NCBI RefSeq assembly: GCF_000330505.1
Contig: NW_004443563.1
Span: forward strand, 140,152 to 151,105
DNA from: Entamoeba invadens IP1
Taxonomy: Eukaryota > Evosea > Mastigamoebida > Endamoebidae
Length of the DNA: 10,954 bases
Direction of reading: 5' to 3'
Numbering within the stretch: position 1 is the first letter of the stretch; every line of letters starts with the position of its first letter. A program made the position numbers and the translations under genes. Positions 8,409 to 10,954 of this stretch are shown one piece after another. The notes beneath the pieces were generated by a model. The model was not told where the DNA came from, did not search any database, and saw only the letters and a program-made list of their open reading frames with translations.

Positions 8409-8546
8409 TATCATATAAAATGTTAATATTTCTTGAAGGGGCAACATTATAGGTTGTACAGGTTGCTCTTGCGAGGATAATGGTGCATTTTCATGATAGT
8501 CGTTTCTTGCTCCTGGATCTCTTCTGTCGATATAATCTAATTGCAT
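8397..8546 (-). CDS. 49-codon reading frame in the loop of the fold-back element (unknown function)
   Basis: I do not recognise this product. On the minus strand an ATG at 8546 opens a frame that ends with TAA at 8399-8397, three codons inside the left arm. The peptide starts MQLDYIDRRDPGARNDYHEN, continues with a Gln/Pro-rich stretch and ends hydrophobic. An in-frame stop lies seven codons upstream. The DNA of the frame is clearly less AT-rich than the arms, with mixed codons typical of real coding sequence rather than AT noise. A TATA-like TATATTTAAAT lies about 20-30 bases before the ATG and a GAAC lies further upstream (8617-8614), both loosely resembling Entamoeba core elements. It may be the N-terminal remnant of a transposase, a captured host exon, or chance. 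Confidence 0.3.
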   Translation of the reverse strand: MQLDYIDRRDPGARNDYHENAPLSSQEQPVQPIMLPLQEILTFYMIVVI

Positions 8547-8638
8547 GATATTATTTTTTGCCCGTTATTTAAATATACATAATTATGTTAAAAAATATCC
8601 TATTTGTGAAGAGGTTCTAAATAAGAATAGATTAAAAC

Positions 8639-9050
8639 GTAGTTATATAATAGTATAAATATAGTTACATATTAAGTATTTTTAACAAATAATAACTTGC
8701 TTATTATGTGTATTTTTATTCCTAATATTCGGGAATATCTAATAATTTGTAAAAAAAGCAAAATATTTTCAAACAAAAGTTATATAAGTTATCAAAAATC
8801 CTATATATTTTAGAAAAAAACTATTGATTTTACTAAAAATGTTGTATAAATTAGAAAAATGCCATATAATTTATAACAAATATAATCACTTTCATCAAAT
8901 GCTATATAATTTATAAAAAAAACAGTCTATTTCATTAAAAGTAATATAATTCATTAAATACAATATAAACTATAAAAAATACTGTCGATATATATAAAAA
9001 CATAATCGATTTATTAAAAAATATTATCGATTTGAAACCAATGAACACTG
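8639..9050 (-). repeat. Right inverted arm of the fold-back element
   Basis: This is the reverse complement of the left arm, one base longer because a T run of six (left, 8228-8233) is seven long here. The mirrored 20-bp unit array occupies about 8757-9037. The six base differences from the left arm all lie in the inner three quarters of the arm; the outer 110 bases are unchanged, as expected if the ends are needed for mobility or if the copy is young. Confidence 0.85.
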
Positions 9051-9052
9051 TA

Positions 9053-9578
9053 TCTGTTTTTTTTATTTATAACAACATTATAATTAAAAATAATAACTTT
9101 TATATTATTATCAATTATATAAAATATATTATATAATTGATAATATATTATCTATCAAATAAATATATATTGATATAAAGTATTATTAAATTATATCGAA
9201 CAAAAAAATAATAAAGAATAAACATAAAATAATTAATAAAAACAACTATTAAAAATGCTGATCAATAATTCAAGTGTTTTTATTTGTTAAAATAATCATT
9301 ATTTTATTATAATTTTATTTATTTTTATTTATTTTATAAATCAATTGTAGATAAATGGCATAGCATACGATTTGGTGTATAACATGATTTGCCAATTTTA
9401 TAGTTTTAAAACTACATTTTAAAAGTAAAAAGAAAAGTAAAATAAAACACACGATTTTTGCGTTCTTTGCCAAAAATCTATTCATCACAAAAAAGGTGAT
9501 ACATTTATTCAAAAAATTAAAATCGAGAGGAGGTGATGATTGGGACTTTGAAATATCGCATTACAAACTTAAAAAACA
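9053..9578. other. Intergenic region between the fold-back element and the TLDc gene
   Basis: Bases 9053-9350 are nearly pure A/T and contain the hairpin at 9106-9145. Bases 9420-9578 are slightly richer in G and C. On the plus strand a stop-free but ATG-free frame spans 9388-9582 and ends in a TGA that overlaps the TLDc start codon. On the minus strand a 56-codon ATG frame (9485-9315) encodes a basic N terminus and a short Leu/Phe-rich segment. Neither can be supported as a gene. The last 100 bases should hold the TLDc promoter; I see no clear TATA or GAAC match. Confidence 0.55.
9106..9145. repeat. Perfect 16-bp inverted repeat (hairpin)
   Basis: The 16 bases TATTATCAATTATATA (9106-9121) are followed, after an 8-base A/T spacer, by their exact reverse complement (9130-9145). 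The only G/C pair in the stem is at the TCAAT/ATTGA position. It lies 56 bases outside the right end of the fold-back element and is not part of it. Confidence 0.7.
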
Positions 9579-10667
9579 ATGAAACAGTTATTTTCAAACG
9601 CTCCATTTCTAATTTTCAAAGACGAACTCCCAAACGTGCAAATATATCTTCAAGAACAAAACACAAACACACCAATAAACACAAAGACGGATAACACGTG
9701 GAACTTTTCGTTGGAAACGAATGTACAGAAGACAAGTGAAAATTATACAGTCACTATGCAAAAATTGAACATGTCATATGACACACTGTATGCAGAATTG
9801 ACTCAAAAAGAAGTGTACTTAAATGAAGCTAACACAACACTAAGTTTATTAAAAGACATCCAAAGTTCACTAGAGGACATCTGTATCAAAGAGCAATACA
9901 ATGCAGAAGTAATCAAAAATGATTTAAACAATATCGTCGATGTGATGAAGAAGGAGGAAGTCAACAACTTCATGCTCGGCACCGAAGAGGAGAAGAACTC
10001 GAGCGAAGCCAAAGAAGCTTTTTTGCATCGGTCTGAGGAATTGGAGGCGATGAAGTCCGGCTCAAAACAGATGTCTCCGAAAACTTCAAAAAGCGACAAA
10101 AAGACGATCTTCTCAGTGATGAAAAAAATGGATATGAGCAAAGCAGAGCAAGATGATATTATCAAGAAGAACTTGACGCAGATGAGTGCATGGGCAAACT
10201 TACAGAAGTACAAACTCATATTTGACTCTTCAAAATATGAAACCCTGTCAAACGCTATATTCACTAATAAGATTTTTGGCTCGACAAACACTTACCTTTT
10301 ATGTTTCGATGACTACGGAAGTGTATTTGGAGTGTTTCTCAAGAACGCTATTGATAAAATCGAGGACTTTGTGGTTGATGAAGAATTGTTTTTGTTCACA
10401 TTCAAGAAAGGACCCTTTTCTTATTGCAAAAAGTGGGTACCCAATCGGGGAGAGGCGTGTGGTATTAAATTGAATAAGAGCGGCACTTCTTTGTTCCAAG
10501 TGGGGTGCGAGAGGGATAATCTCGTGATCGCAAAACCCTTTCTTCCCGAAAGCTATTGTTTCGAAGTTGATCAACACTTCGAAAATCTTGCACCACTCGA
10601 ACTGAATGGGACGTGTTTCCCAAAAAGGTTTGTTGCCACCCGCATTTGTGTGTTACAATTTAAATAA
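9579..10667 (+). CDS. Coiled-coil and TLDc domain-containing protein
   Basis: The 362-residue product has three parts. Residues about 50-135 are rich in Glu, Lys, Leu and Asn with heptad-like spacing and probably form a coiled coil. Residues about 150-185 are a Ser/Lys-rich hydrophilic linker. Residues about 210-362 match a TLDc domain: the KYKLIFDSS opening strand, YLLCFDDYGSVFGVFL (239-254) with the family's conserved FG, the FLF strand (271-273), a central G-x-G-x-like surface segment and the C-terminal ATRICVLQF strand. TLDc proteins elsewhere act in oxidative-stress resistance, vesicle traffic and V-ATPase binding; Entamoeba encodes many, mostly of unknown role. The start is well fixed: an in-frame TAA lies two codons before the ATG. 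There is no signal peptide or membrane span, so it should be cytosolic. I saw no frameshift. The alternative of a non-TLDc coiled-coil protein is unlikely given the C-terminal match. Confidence 0.8.
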   Translation: MKQLFSNAPFLIFKDELPNVQIYLQEQNTNTPINTKTDNTWNFSLETNVQKTSENYTVTMQKLNMSYDTLYAELTQKEVYLNEANTTLSLLKDIQSSLEDICIKEQYNAEVIKNDLNNIVDVMKKEEVNNFMLGTEEEKNSSEAKEAFLHRSEELEAMKSGSKQMSPKTSKSDKKTIFSVMKKMDMSKAEQDDIIKKNLTQMSAWANLQKYKLIFDSSKYETLSNAIFTNKIFGSTNTYLLCFDDYGSVFGVFLKNAIDKIEDFVVDEELFLFTFKKGPFSYCKKWVPNRGEACGIKLNKSGTSLFQVGCERDNLVIAKPFLPESYCFEVDQHFENLAPLELNGTCFPKRFVATRICVLQFK

Positions 10668-10954
10668 GTTCCAACCCAAACATGATTCACGGCTTAAAAT
10701 TAATTTAATATTTCCAATTCCTTGTTTCTATGTCTTGTTAAACCGTCGTTAGTTCTGACAAGTATTTTTGTAATGTTGTGTGTTAGTTATTTGTCATATT
10801 TTATCAAACTAGTTCTAAATGTATATTATTTTATAGTTTATATATAGTTTATATATAGTTCGTTTATAATTAAAACGATAATTGTTTGTTCATAACAAAT
10901 GATATTCTATATACAAATCTCATTCTCGACTAACAATTATGAATAATAAGATAG
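10668..10954. other. AT-rich 3' flank of the TLDc gene
   Basis: The stop codon is followed by AATTAATTTAATATTTCC about 30 bases on, a plausible site for the short Entamoeba 3' end motif. The rest is non-coding, with a short tandem repeat (10832-10862) and an imperfect inverted repeat GTTTGTTcatAACAAAT (near 10886-10902). I see no start of a further gene before the end of the window. Confidence 0.5.
10832..10862. repeat. 11-bp tandem repeat, nearly three copies
   Basis: The unit TATATAGTTTA occurs as a 9-base partial copy (10832-10840), a full copy (10841-10851) and a copy with the last two bases changed to CG (10852-10862). It is a short AT microsatellite-like array with no evident function. 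Confidence 0.75.

Larger units (their letters stand above)
7998..9050. mobile_element. Fold-back DNA transposon-like element with ~411-bp inverted arms
   Basis: The left arm 7998-8408 and the reverse complement of 8639-9050 align end to end with six substitutions and one single-T indel (about 98% identity); the first 110 bases are identical. The ends read CAGTGTTCATTGG, and TA lies immediately outside both ends (7996-7997 and 9051-9052). A TA target duplication and CAGT termini are known features of the Tc1/mariner superfamily, though TA is not informative by chance in such AT-rich DNA. The 230-bp loop has no transposase-length frame, so the element is non-autonomous. Arms of this length built from short direct repeats resemble fold-back (FB/TIR-type) elements. 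High arm identity suggests a recent insertion or arm homogenisation. Confidence 0.8.

Noticed and set aside
9803..10291. 162-codon minus-strand frame
   Set aside because: It lies wholly within the well-supported TLDc gene and is the antisense of its charged coiled-coil codons.

Overview
The window looks like nuclear DNA of an Entamoeba species. Three things point there. A very AT-rich non-coding background surrounds single-exon-like genes. One gene encodes a giant CXXC-repeat receptor with a cytoplasmic kinase, the architecture of the Entamoeba transmembrane kinase (TMK) family. The other gene is a coiled-coil plus TLDc protein, a common Entamoeba gene type. The abundance of DNA-transposon-like structures and the moderately GC-rich codon use in parts of the genes make a reptile-type species such as E. 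invadens a reasonable guess, but this is inference; no species-specific marker was read.

Layout. Bases 1-1970 are AT-rich intergenic DNA with no convincing gene; they hold one small inverted-repeat (MITE-like) element at 316-518. Bases 2073-7937 (+) carry a TMK of about 1954 residues: a cysteine-rich ectodomain with eight tandem repeats of about 73 residues, one membrane span, a beta-sandwich-like juxtamembrane segment and a complete TKL-type kinase domain. Its 5' end is unresolved: coding-like sequence continues upstream of the first ATG, there is no signal peptide in the open frame, and an upstream exon is likely missing or not recognisable.

Sixty bases downstream of the TMK stop lies the most striking object of the window: a 1053-bp fold-back element (7998-9050). 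Its two inverted arms are about 411 bp each and differ by only six substitutions and one indel. Its ends read CAGTGTTCATTGG and it is flanked by TA on both sides, as in Tc1/mariner-type insertions. Each arm contains a run of degenerate 20-bp units in exact register over 280 bp. The 230-bp loop has a different base composition and a 49-codon reading frame on the minus strand. I did not recognise the peptide.

Bases 9053-9578 are intergenic, with a 16-bp-stem AT hairpin at 9106-9145. Bases 9579-10667 (+) encode the 362-residue coiled-coil/TLDc protein. Bases 10668-10954 are its AT-rich 3' flank with an 11-bp tandem repeat.

The two host genes have no obvious functional link: one is a surface receptor kinase and the other an intracellular TLDc protein, separated by 1.6 kb and by the insertion. 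The fold-back element is close enough to the TMK 3' end that read-through transcripts could contain a long hairpin, which would be relevant in an organism with small-RNA silencing.
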